IMG/VR virus record: IMGVR_UViG_3300010885_019444
Span: 1 to 30,836 of that record
DNA length: 30,836 nt
Direction: 5' to 3' (one strand)
Source: a virus
Shown: one piece after another, positions 7,624 to 13,748 of the stretch
Layout of the letters: every line of letters starts with the position of its first letter
How positions within the stretch are numbered: the stretch's first letter is position 1
The notes under the pieces: generated by a model
Database searches by the model: none
What the model saw: only the letters and a program-made list of their open reading frames with translations
Told to the model about the DNA's origin: nothing
Made by a program: the position numbers and the translations under genes

Positions 7624-8637
7624 TTATTCAGAAAAACTTTTACTAAATTCTTCTAATAACTTTTTTTGTTCATCATTTAAGTTCTTTGGGATATCACAAT
7701 TGATGATACATTTTAAATCACCTACTAATGTAGAACCATGATGTGGCATACCTTTTCCTTTAATTCTCATTACCGAACCAATATCAGTACCTTCAGAAAT
7801 CTTCATGGTTATTTCACCATCTAATGTTTCTATATTTACTGTACCGCCATTACATAGTGTAGTAAATGGTACCGTTATATGACGAATCAAATCATGCCCA
7901 TGTCTATTAAAGATATGATGGTCTTCAATGTTAATGATTATATATAAATTTCCAATTTTACCATTATGGTAATTTCCTTTATGGTTTAACTGTAGACGAT
8001 TGCCAGATAAAATGCCTCGTGGGATATTAATATCAATTTCTACCCGTCCGGAAACATATCCATCTCCACCACAATCCCCACACGGATTAGTATTTTGTTT
8101 ACCTTTACCATTGCATGCATGGCAATTATGCTGTACTGAAAATGGACCATTCTGGGTCATAACAATACCAGAACCTCTACATACCGAACAAGTAACTATG
8201 GAGGATGTATCATTAGAACCCTTACCATTACATGTACCACATTTAACTGTTTTATTATATTTGATGGTTCTTTGTGCCCCATTATATGCTTCTTCTAATG
8301 GTATAGTTAATTGATATGATAAATCTATTTGAATCTCTGGGTGTTGATTACGTCTAAACATATCCCCAAACATATCATGGAATCCAAAACCTCCACCATT
8401 ATTAAACCCTTGGAATCCTTGAAACCCTTGCCCACGGTTATCGTAATTTGACCGTTTGGTAGGGTCTGATAATGTATCATATGCTGTTGAAATACTTTTA
8501 AATTTTTCTTCAGCATTACTGTCACCCTTATTACGGTCAGGATGATATTTCATTGCTAATTTTTTATATGCTTTCTTAATTTCATCTTGTGAAGCATCTG
8601 ATGATACTCCTAATACTTTATATAAATCTTCTTCCAT
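7624..8637 (-). CDS. dnaJ: DnaJ (Hsp40) co-chaperone
   Basis: 337 residues, slightly shorter than E. coli DnaJ (376). The order is a J domain with the HPD motif at residues ~32-34 (KYHPDRNKG), a Gly/Phe region ([16 protein letters not shown]), a zinc domain with four CxxCxGxG-type repeats ([32 protein letters not shown]), and a C-terminal substrate domain. All parts of a type A J protein are present. It would stimulate the host DnaK ATPase and could aid replication-complex remodelling or capsid assembly. AGGA precedes the ATG. Transcription is leftward from the promoter at 8675-8703. Confidence 0.95.
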   Translation of the reverse strand: MEEDLYKVLGVSSDASQDEIKKAYKKLAMKYHPDRNKGDSNAEEKFKSISTAYDTLSDPTKRSNYDNRGQGFQGFQGFNNGGGFGFHDMFGDMFRRNQHPEIQIDLSYQLTIPLEEAYNGAQRTIKYNKTVKCGTCNGKGSNDTSSIVTCSVCRGSGIVMTQNGPFSVQHNCHACNGKGKQNTNPCGDCGGDGYVSGRVEIDINIPRGILSGNRLQLNHKGNYHNGKIGNLYIIINIEDHHIFNRHGHDLIRHITVPFTTLCNGGTVNIETLDGEITMKISEGTDIGSVMRIKGKGMPHHGSTLVGDLKCIINCDIPKNLNDEQKKLLEEFSKSFSE

Positions 8638-8650
8638 TATTATAATCCTG

Positions 8651-8679
8651 TTGACAATAAACGAATTAATCTATATTAT
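8651..8679 (+). promoter_or_regulatory. Sigma70-type promoter, rightward
   Basis: A perfect -35 TTGACA (8651-8656), 17-base spacer and -10 TATTAT (8674-8679). It is expected to start near 8686 and read into the gene at 8729. The -10 box overlaps that of the leftward dnaJ promoter. Confidence 0.8.
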
Positions 8680-8703
8680 AAAAGAATGATGCATCCGCGT
8701 CAA
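8675..8703 (-). promoter_or_regulatory. Sigma70-type promoter, leftward, for dnaJ
   Basis: On the minus strand, TTGACG (8698-8703), a 17-base spacer and a perfect TATAAT (8675-8680). It is expected to start near 8668. It shares its -10 bases with the rightward promoter. Confidence 0.78.
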
Positions 8704-8728
8704 CCATTTTGCGATTTTAGGAGAAATA

Positions 8729-9235
8729 ATGAAAGTTTTCAGTGACCAAAAATTTATAGACCCACCATTAGAGCGTACTACCGTGATATCATCAGGAGAT
8801 GGTTTCCCTAGAAATGCTGTTGCACCATGTCTTTTTTATCATACTGATATGAAAAGAGTTTTTTTAAATATTGGTGAAGAAGATTGGCGCATTATTCCAT
8901 ATGGTACTTATGATATGTTACAAGCATACCAATCTACACCTAATATTAAATTATTAGAAGGTAAAAAAATACCATTTGACGTTGGTGGAACCTATTTAAT
9001 TGATTCTAATAATAAGGCTGACCAGAAATATGCTATGCCACCCTGTTCATTAGCTAATGGTATTACTTATCATATTAAAAATGTGGGAACCCTTCCTATT
9101 ACATTAGTTACGGAAAACGATGATACTATTGAAAAGAAAAGTTCAATTATCATCCATCCTAACCAATGTACAACTTTCCAATCATTTGAAGAAAATTGGT
9201 ATATTTTAAATACTTATACAGTTAACCAATTATAA
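8729..9235 (+). CDS. Unidentified protein with a fibre-like C-terminal beta domain
   Basis: 168 residues; AGGAG lies about 6 bases before the ATG. The C-terminal half (TYLIDSNN, MPPCSLANGITYHIKNVGTL, TLVTENDDTIEKKSSI, QCTTFQSFEENWYIL) follows the strand pattern common in trimeric phage fibre and decoration domains, where small polar strands end in an aromatic 'W-x-I/L'. The N-terminal half contains KRVFLNIGEEDWRII. I cannot name a family. Unusually for a virion-type protein, it lies directly behind a strong sigma70-type (early) promoter rather than a late one. Confidence 0.65.
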   Translation: MKVFSDQKFIDPPLERTTVISSGDGFPRNAVAPCLFYHTDMKRVFLNIGEEDWRIIPYGTYDMLQAYQSTPNIKLLEGKKIPFDVGGTYLIDSNNKADQKYAMPPCSLANGITYHIKNVGTLPITLVTENDDTIEKKSSIIIHPNQCTTFQSFEENWYILNTYTVNQL

Positions 9236-9248
9236 TAGTAAAAATTAT

Positions 9249-9276
9249 TGGACAATCTGAAATATTAAAGTATAAT
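9249..9276 (+). promoter_or_regulatory. Sigma70-type promoter upstream of the dUTPase gene
   Basis: TGGACA (9249-9254), a 16-base spacer and a perfect TATAAT (9271-9276). The predicted transcript would start inside the following hairpin, giving it a 5'-terminal stem-loop. Confidence 0.6.
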
Positions 9277-9311
9277 AAACCCCATGCCGATTCTCGGCAT
9301 GGGGTTTATTA
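9273..9311 (+). terminator. 18-bp perfect hairpin; terminator and/or 5'-terminal mRNA stem
   Basis: An uninterrupted 18-bp stem (9273-9290 with 9294-9311) has the 3-base loop TTC. It can end the transcript of the 8729 gene, though only a short T stretch lies within its descending arm. It also overlaps the -10 of a promoter, so a new transcript could begin within its left arm. Confidence 0.7.
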
Positions 9312-9331
9312 CAATTAATAGGATTATAAAA

Positions 9332-10003
9332 ATGTACGAAAAAAAATTGAAAGTGATGGTAGAGTTACAAGACAAATTTAATAAAATCGTTCATCCAGAA
9401 TGGTATTTGCAAGATTATAATTATACTAGAGCTGTATGGGTAGAATCGGCAGAATTGATGGACCATTTAGGATATAAATGGTGGAAACATCAAAAACCAG
9501 ATATGAATCAAGTACATATGGAATTAGTAGATATTATTCATTTTGGTATTAGTCAGATTATTAAAGATAATGTTGATATGCCTAGTAATTATGCATATGA
9601 TTTATTAAATACTGCCGTTAAAGATATTGAAGATATGTTTAAAGAGGATGATACATATTATCAAGACGATGCTAAACCATTAGTAGATATGTTAGCTAGT
9701 GAAGCAGCAGCAGGCGAATTTAATGAATATATTTTCTTTCAATTGTGTTATACGTTGAATTTACCATTTGATACACTATACAAAAAATATATTGGTAAGA
9801 ATAGTTTAAATGCCTTCAGACAGATGAAAGGTTATAAAGATGGTACCTATATTAAAGTATGGGATGGATTGGAAGATAATGAAGTATTAACAGCTATTTT
9901 AGACCATTTGCCTATTGATGAACATCTATATGATAATGTTCTTAATAGATTAGATATTGAATATGCTAAAGTATCAGGGGCACCACACAATGATATCATC
10001 TGA
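9332..10003 (+). CDS. All-alpha dUTP/dCTP pyrophosphatase (dUTPase_2 type)
   Basis: 223 residues from the ATG at 9332, which has AGGA about 8 bases upstream. An in-frame ATG at 9284 lies inside the hairpin and is unlikely. The metal-binding pattern of dimeric dUTPases is clear: WVESAELMDHLGYKWW (ExxE type) followed ~25 residues on by MELVDIIHFGIS (ExxD). Such enzymes hydrolyse dUTP (and in T4, dCTP/dUTP by gp56) to the monophosphate, keeping uracil out of phage DNA and supplying dUMP. T4 gp56 belongs to a related all-alpha group, so dCTPase activity is possible. The 3' end overlaps the next gene by 14 bases. Confidence 0.85.
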   Translation: MYEKKLKVMVELQDKFNKIVHPEWYLQDYNYTRAVWVESAELMDHLGYKWWKHQKPDMNQVHMELVDIIHFGISQIIKDNVDMPSNYAYDLLNTAVKDIEDMFKEDDTYYQDDAKPLVDMLASEAAAGEFNEYIFFQLCYTLNLPFDTLYKKYIGKNSLNAFRQMKGYKDGTYIKVWDGLEDNEVLTAILDHLPIDEHLYDNVLNRLDIEYAKVSGAPHNDII

Positions 10004-10367
10004 ACAAGCTGCCATATATGATGAACCGACAGAACGTACTGAAAATTTATTAAAATACATTATAGAACCAGCTATTAAAAAAGCTGCTATGAATGGTAAG
10101 CGTTCGGTAAAATTATTAATGTTTGATACGTTTATTAATCTAACATTTATAGAACAAATATTTTGTACTGATAAAACATTGATAGCTAAGTATCTACATG
10201 TTTTTGATTATTGTTATCGTAAAGAATTAATGTTCTTTGCTAATAATAAATCCATCATCCAACATAGATTATCCACTATTTTATCATCATTAGGATATCA
10301 CGTATTATTTAATGATGTTCAGAATGATAAAATATGCGAAGGATTTTCTATAGTTATTACATGGTAA
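9990..10367 (+). CDS. Unidentified 125-residue protein
   Basis: The ATG at 9990 is preferred, with AGGGG about 9 bases upstream; an in-frame ATG at 9957 lies deep inside the dUTPase gene. Predicted mixed alpha/beta, with a helical first half (ENLLKYIIEPAIKKAAMNGK) and later strands (YHVLFNDV, GFSIVITW). No motif is recognised. It overlaps the dUTPase gene and is followed by a terminator, so the two form one unit. Confidence 0.65.
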   Translation: MISSEQAAIYDEPTERTENLLKYIIEPAIKKAAMNGKRSVKLLMFDTFINLTFIEQIFCTDKTLIAKYLHVFDYCYRKELMFFANNKSIIQHRLSTILSSLGYHVLFNDVQNDKICEGFSIVITW

Positions 10368-10376
10368 GAATGATAT

Positions 10377-10406
10377 CCAATCCCACCCGCAGGGTGGGAT
10401 TGGTTT
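10377..10406 (+). terminator. Rho-independent terminator
   Basis: A 12-bp perfect stem (10377-10388 with 10392-10403, CCAATCCCACCC/GGGTGGGATTGG) has the loop GCA and three T residues after it. Confidence 0.75.
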
Positions 10407-10417
10407 AGGATAATAAA

Positions 10418-10639
10418 ATGTTTCATAATGTCGAATTATTAGTATTTTTCTTTATATTAGTATATGTTATAGCATCATTTATAAGATGGTTATTAAAATT
10501 ATTTGGATATGGTTACCCATGTTACATTAATATTACCTATACTAAATATGGTATAACAGAGTGCAAACGTTTTTATATTGCTGATGATGAACATTTATTT
10601 GAAGTTTTACAACAATTATATGGTAAAAATGATGGTTAA
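10418..10639 (+). CDS. Small membrane protein, one transmembrane segment
   Basis: 73 residues. Residues ~6-28 (ELLVFFFILVYVIASFIRWLL) form one strongly hydrophobic segment, followed by a polar domain of ~45 residues (YINITYTKYGITECKRFYI). It is probably anchored in the host inner membrane. AGGATAA precedes the ATG at good spacing. The end overlaps the next gene by 8 bases. Function unknown. Confidence 0.7.
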   Translation: MFHNVELLVFFFILVYVIASFIRWLLKLFGYGYPCYINITYTKYGITECKRFYIADDEHLFEVLQQLYGKNDG

Positions 10640-10955
10640 ATTAGAAAAAATTGGTGGTATTCTTATAAAATTAGATGATTTATTATATTTTGACGAAAAT
10701 GATAGACCATCTAAGAAATTATCTAAAGATGGATACGATAATTTAAACAGGATGTTTGGGAGCATCTGCGAAGGTTATGGATTCTATCAAGATACTCCCG
10801 GATTCTGTACATATTTAAAACTTGATAATTTTGATGAAGCATGTGATAATATTATAAACACTATAAAACAAACTAAAGAATTTAAACATAATGTATTAAC
10901 TATCGAAAAGATATATTTTACACAAGTGCAATCATATGAAATTACCCGATATTGA
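10632..10955 (+). CDS. Unidentified 107-residue protein
   Basis: The start is placed at the ATG at 10632 (MVKLEKIGGILIKLDDLLYF), overlapping the stop of the membrane-protein gene. In-frame ATGs at 10578, 10620 and 10629 are less likely because they lie further inside that gene or add no conserved-looking residues. The protein is acidic, with a middle segment GSICEGYGFYQDTPGFCTYL and no recognised domain. Its last 20 bases overlap the DnaE-like gene, so the three genes are probably translated as a coupled series. Confidence 0.6.
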   Translation: MVKLEKIGGILIKLDDLLYFDENDRPSKKLSKDGYDNLNRMFGSICEGYGFYQDTPGFCTYLKLDNFDEACDNIINTIKQTKEFKHNVLTIEKIYFTQVQSYEITRY

Positions 10956-11511
10956 TATTGACGTTACATCACATTTTAACCCTAAGAATTTTTTCAAATG
11001 TGTTAATGCTTCTATCATTAATAATAATCAAATAAAGAAACATAATGTTGGGGTATATTTACAGAATATACCTATAGACCCAATTACAAAATTAGCAGCT
11101 ATTCCTTATAATGAAGCAGGCAAATATAATTATTTTAAAATAGACATGTTGCATTTGACGGTATTAGATATATTTGATAATAAGCAACAGATGAGAGATT
11201 TATTAAAGATTGAACCAGATTGGTCGATACTAAAGTATCATGATGTTGTTGAAAAATTATTCCAATTGTCTAAACATTATGAAGTTATAGATAGAATACA
11301 ACCTAAATCTATATTAGAGATAGCTGACTGTATGGCTATTATTAGACCAGGTAAAAGAAAATATTTAGATAAATATTGCCAAGATAGAAATAAAGTAAGA
11401 CAGTTTTTATATATGAAAGAGAGTGATACGGATTTTAAGAAATCTCATGCGATAGCCTATGCACATATTGTTGTTTTACAATTACATTTGATAAAGGATG
11501 GTAAATTGTGA
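10936..11511 (+). CDS. Very small DnaE (DNA polymerase III alpha)-like protein
   Basis: 191 residues, against about 1160 for E. coli DnaE. Blocks line up in order with DnaE: LPDIDIDV (DnaE LPDFDVDF, two catalytic Asp), KHNVGVYL (HAGGVVI), YFKIDMLHLTVLDI (VKFDFLGLRTLTII, third catalytic Asp), LFQLSKHYEVIDRIQP (VFQLESRGMKDLIKRLKP), ADCMAIIRPG (ALVALFRPG) and KKSHAIAYAHIVVLQLHL (NKSHSAAYALVSYQTLWL). The PHP, most of the palm and fingers, and the clamp-binding, OB and tau-binding parts are missing. Homology is clear by eye. Polymerase activity is doubtful at this size; it could be a regulator, a decoy for host polymerase partners, or a remnant. No clear ribosome binding site; it overlaps the preceding gene by 20 bases. 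Confidence 0.8.
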   Translation: MKLPDIDIDVTSHFNPKNFFKCVNASIINNNQIKKHNVGVYLQNIPIDPITKLAAIPYNEAGKYNYFKIDMLHLTVLDIFDNKQQMRDLLKIEPDWSILKYHDVVEKLFQLSKHYEVIDRIQPKSILEIADCMAIIRPGKRKYLDKYCQDRNKVRQFLYMKESDTDFKKSHAIAYAHIVVLQLHLIKDGKL

Positions 11512-11684
11512 ATGATAATAAAGACATAAAATATAAACAATGGAAACTGGTTGGTGATAAGATAACTGACACTATATGCCCACACAGCGAAAAAGTAATC
11601 CCTGATTGTAAACCAGGATTAGATATACCTACTGATAATCGTGAATATGATGTACGATGCTATGATTGTAAAGATACTAAATAA
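11508..11684 (+). CDS. Small four-cysteine protein
   Basis: 58 residues from a GTG start that overlaps the preceding stop (GTGA). AAGGA lies about 8-9 bases upstream, which supports the unusual start. Cysteines occur as CPHSEKVIPDC and, near the C-terminus, CYDC, so a small zinc-binding fold is likely. No family recognised. Confidence 0.6.
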   Translation: MNDNKDIKYKQWKLVGDKITDTICPHSEKVIPDCKPGLDIPTDNREYDVRCYDCKDTK

Positions 11685-11713
11685 TATTTCTACCATTTAA
11701 CAATTAATATTAT

Positions 11714-12541
11714 ATGAAAGCATATCACGGTACCCCTAAAAAATTTGAAAAATTTGATATTACCAAAACTGGATATAATTCTACTATATTTGGTAAAGAA
11801 CTTATAAAAAGACATGGGATATTCTTCACACCCGATATTCATATTGCTAAAGGCTATGCTGGTGATACTGGATATATTATTGAAGCTGATTTAACTATGA
11901 ATCATCCTTTTAATATGGCTAATGGAATATCAGAAAAAATGGAAGATGATTTCCATAATAATGGAGGCTCTTTACGGTGGCTTTATAACCATCAACAGCC
12001 TTGGGAAAAATTTGATGATGTTGATGGTAAATTATTCATTGACATTTTAACAAAGGCTGGTTATGATTCCGCAATCATTTCAGAAGATTCTCCACATAAT
12101 AATATGAATCATCTTTCATACATAGTGTTTAATCCTAATCAAATACATATTAACAATATACAGGAATCTAAAATGATTACAGAGTCAGAAGAACATCAAT
12201 TACACACCATTACATTATCTGATTATCAAAAGCAAGTGTTAGCCAAAGCTGTTATGGCGGGGGCTATTGATAGTCCATCAAAAGTAGCATTAGGTGATGA
12301 AAAATTAACTACCGCTAGAGATATGTTAGATGAGTTAGATATCATTGATTATTCTCATCAAGATGATACAATTAAAATCAATGATGAAAAATTAGAATTT
12401 TTAAAACAAGAAGGAATTATTGATGATTCCCAACAATTAACACAAGAGATGCAAGAATTATTAAATCCTAATGGGAACAATGCAACAATGGCTACCGAAA
12501 GTTTTATTAAATTTTTGGAATTCGAACAATGTCCGGACTAA
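11714..12541 (+). CDS. ADP-ribosyltransferase-like protein (ART-PolyVal type) with C-terminal extension
   Basis: 275 residues. The N-terminal ~155 residues follow the PARP-like/ART-PolyVal layout: AYHGTPKKFEKFD (the NAD-binding His of HGT), GIFFTPDIHIAKGYAG (the Tyr-containing block), GYDSAII, then YIVFNPNQIHI at the domain end. The catalytic Glu expected in the third position of H-Y-E enzymes is not obvious there. The remaining ~115 residues (TLSDYQKQVLAKAVMAGAI...) are helical, acidic and unrecognised. T4 modifies host RNA polymerase with the unrelated Alt/Mod ARTs; a similar role here would be inference. It lies just upstream of the NAD+ salvage pair. Confidence 0.65.
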   Translation: MKAYHGTPKKFEKFDITKTGYNSTIFGKELIKRHGIFFTPDIHIAKGYAGDTGYIIEADLTMNHPFNMANGISEKMEDDFHNNGGSLRWLYNHQQPWEKFDDVDGKLFIDILTKAGYDSAIISEDSPHNNMNHLSYIVFNPNQIHINNIQESKMITESEEHQLHTITLSDYQKQVLAKAVMAGAIDSPSKVALGDEKLTTARDMLDELDIIDYSHQDDTIKINDEKLEFLKQEGIIDDSQQLTQEMQELLNPNGNNATMATESFIKFLEFEQCPD

Positions 12542-12702
12542 AAGACCATCATATTGCACAATTAGCTACTGTTGTAACTAATGATATTAGAAAATCCTAT
12601 CCTATGATACCTATACCAATGTCATTGAGAATGGTAGTTTCCGAAGCAATAGTAAGATATTTAACATCACAAGATTTAAAAATTGACAGAATCGAAAAAT
12701 AA
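12529..12702 (+). CDS. Small unidentified protein (57 residues)
   Basis: The ATG at 12529 overlaps the end of the ART-like gene by 13 bases, and GGAA lies about 8 bases upstream. The protein is compact and mixed (MSGLKDHHIAQLATVVTND, MSLRMVVSEAIVRYL), with no recognised motif. Its last codons contain the -35 box, and its stop is next to the -10 box, of the promoter for the NAD+ salvage genes. Confidence 0.55.
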   Translation: MSGLKDHHIAQLATVVTNDIRKSYPMIPIPMSLRMVVSEAIVRYLTSQDLKIDRIEK

Positions 12703-12710
12703 GATATAAT
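12683..12710 (+). promoter_or_regulatory. Consensus sigma70-type promoter of the NAD+ salvage operon
   Basis: Perfect TTGACA (12683-12688), a 16-base spacer and perfect TATAAT (12705-12710). It is expected to start around 12717, exactly at the base of the next hairpin. A TATAAATT at 12741-12748 is close to the late core but not exact. Confidence 0.85.
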
Positions 12711-12716
12711 ATAAAG

Positions 12717-12737
12717 CATTCCCACTTCGTGGGAATG
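12717..12737 (+). promoter_or_regulatory. 5'-terminal mRNA stem-loop
   Basis: A 9-bp perfect stem (12717-12725 with 12729-12737, CATTCCCAC/GTGGGAATG) has the loop TTC and begins at the predicted transcription start. No T run follows, so it is unlikely to be a terminator. It probably protects the transcript 5' end from decay. Confidence 0.6.
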
Positions 12738-12767
12738 ATACTATAAATTAATTAACGAGAATTGAAA

Positions 12768-13739
12768 ATGTCAAAAAAAATTGGTGTATTCATTGGAAGA
12801 TGTCAACCTTTTCATAATGGTCATAGAGCTATTATTAAACAGATGACAGAAGAATGTGATAAAAGTTTAGTATTATTAGGTTCTGTTAATAAATGCAGAA
12901 CCATTAAAAATCCTTATACGTATCATGAACGTAAAGATAAGATATTATCCGAATTTTCAGATGTGACTATCTATCCATTAAATGATTATCTATATAGAGA
13001 TGATTTGTGGCTAAAAGAAGTTCATAATATATTGGATGAATATCCTACCAATGCTATTAGACTCTATGCACATATGAAACCAGATAACCAATATTTGGAA
13101 TGGTTTGCTGAGTATAAGTATGTTGAAGTATTATCCGGTTCTAATGATAATGGTACCAAAATTAGAGAATCATTATTCTTACAAGGATTGATGCCTAAAG
13201 AGGTACAAGAAGAATGGGATTATTATCAGAATGAAAAGAAACTGTTTGAATCCTATCCGTTTAAGGATACCCTACAGTTTAATTGTGCTGATGCTTTAGT
13301 TTATAATGATTATATTGATAGCATTCTACTAATTAAAAGAAAACATGCACCTGGTAAAGATACATGGGCATTACCTGGAGGTTTCAAGAATAATAATGAA
13401 ACCTTTTATGAATGTGCTGTTAGAGAGTTATTAGAAGAAACTGGATTAAAAGTTAAGAATGTTATAGGTGTTGATTATGTTGAAGATAAAATATTTGATT
13501 CACCATTAAGAAATGTTGGTGGGATTCTCAGAAATACAAATTGTGTCATGTTTGAAACATATATTAATTTTGAAAATGATGTTAAATTAAAACCTGCTGA
13601 TGATGCAGCAGAATTAAAATGGTTTAGAGTAGATGATATAATGAATAATATTAATATGTTCCATGACCATAGAGATATCATATCAGAAATGATGGGTAGA
13701 CATCCAAAATATGCAGTACATAATCCAAAATATTTATAG
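12768..13739 (+). CDS. nadM: Bifunctional NMN adenylyltransferase / Nudix hydrolase
   Basis: 323 residues from the ATG at 12768. The N-terminal domain has the nucleotidyltransferase motif GRCQPFHNGH (HxGH at residues 16-19) and a later GTKIRESLF (the (S/T)xIR-type motif). The C-terminal half carries a complete Nudix box, GGFKNNNETFYECAVRELLEETGL. This is the NadM-Nudix architecture, also known from the KVP40 phage enzyme. It joins NMN and ATP to form NAD+, and the Nudix part likely hydrolyses ADP-ribose or NAD-like compounds. With the next gene, 9 bases away, it forms a two-step NAD+ salvage pathway. The promoter is at 12683. Confidence 0.93.
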   Translation: MSKKIGVFIGRCQPFHNGHRAIIKQMTEECDKSLVLLGSVNKCRTIKNPYTYHERKDKILSEFSDVTIYPLNDYLYRDDLWLKEVHNILDEYPTNAIRLYAHMKPDNQYLEWFAEYKYVEVLSGSNDNGTKIRESLFLQGLMPKEVQEEWDYYQNEKKLFESYPFKDTLQFNCADALVYNDYIDSILLIKRKHAPGKDTWALPGGFKNNNETFYECAVRELLEETGLKVKNVIGVDYVEDKIFDSPLRNVGGILRNTNCVMFETYINFENDVKLKPADDAAELKWFRVDDIMNNINMFHDHRDIISEMMGRHPKYAVHNPKYL

Positions 13740-13748
13740 GGAAATAAA

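Noticed and set aside
8000-8314. 104-codon open frame on the plus strand opposite dnaJ
   Set aside because: The Pro/Leu-rich translation is the complement of the zinc-repeat region of a clearly real dnaJ.
9284-9331. Upstream in-frame ATG as the dUTPase start
   Set aside because: It lies inside the 18-bp hairpin with no free ribosome binding site; the ATG at 9332 has AGGA at good spacing and starts a natural N-terminus.
12717-12737. Hairpin as a terminator for the small gene at 12529
   Set aside because: No T run follows and it begins at the predicted start of the next transcript; a 5' stability stem fits better.
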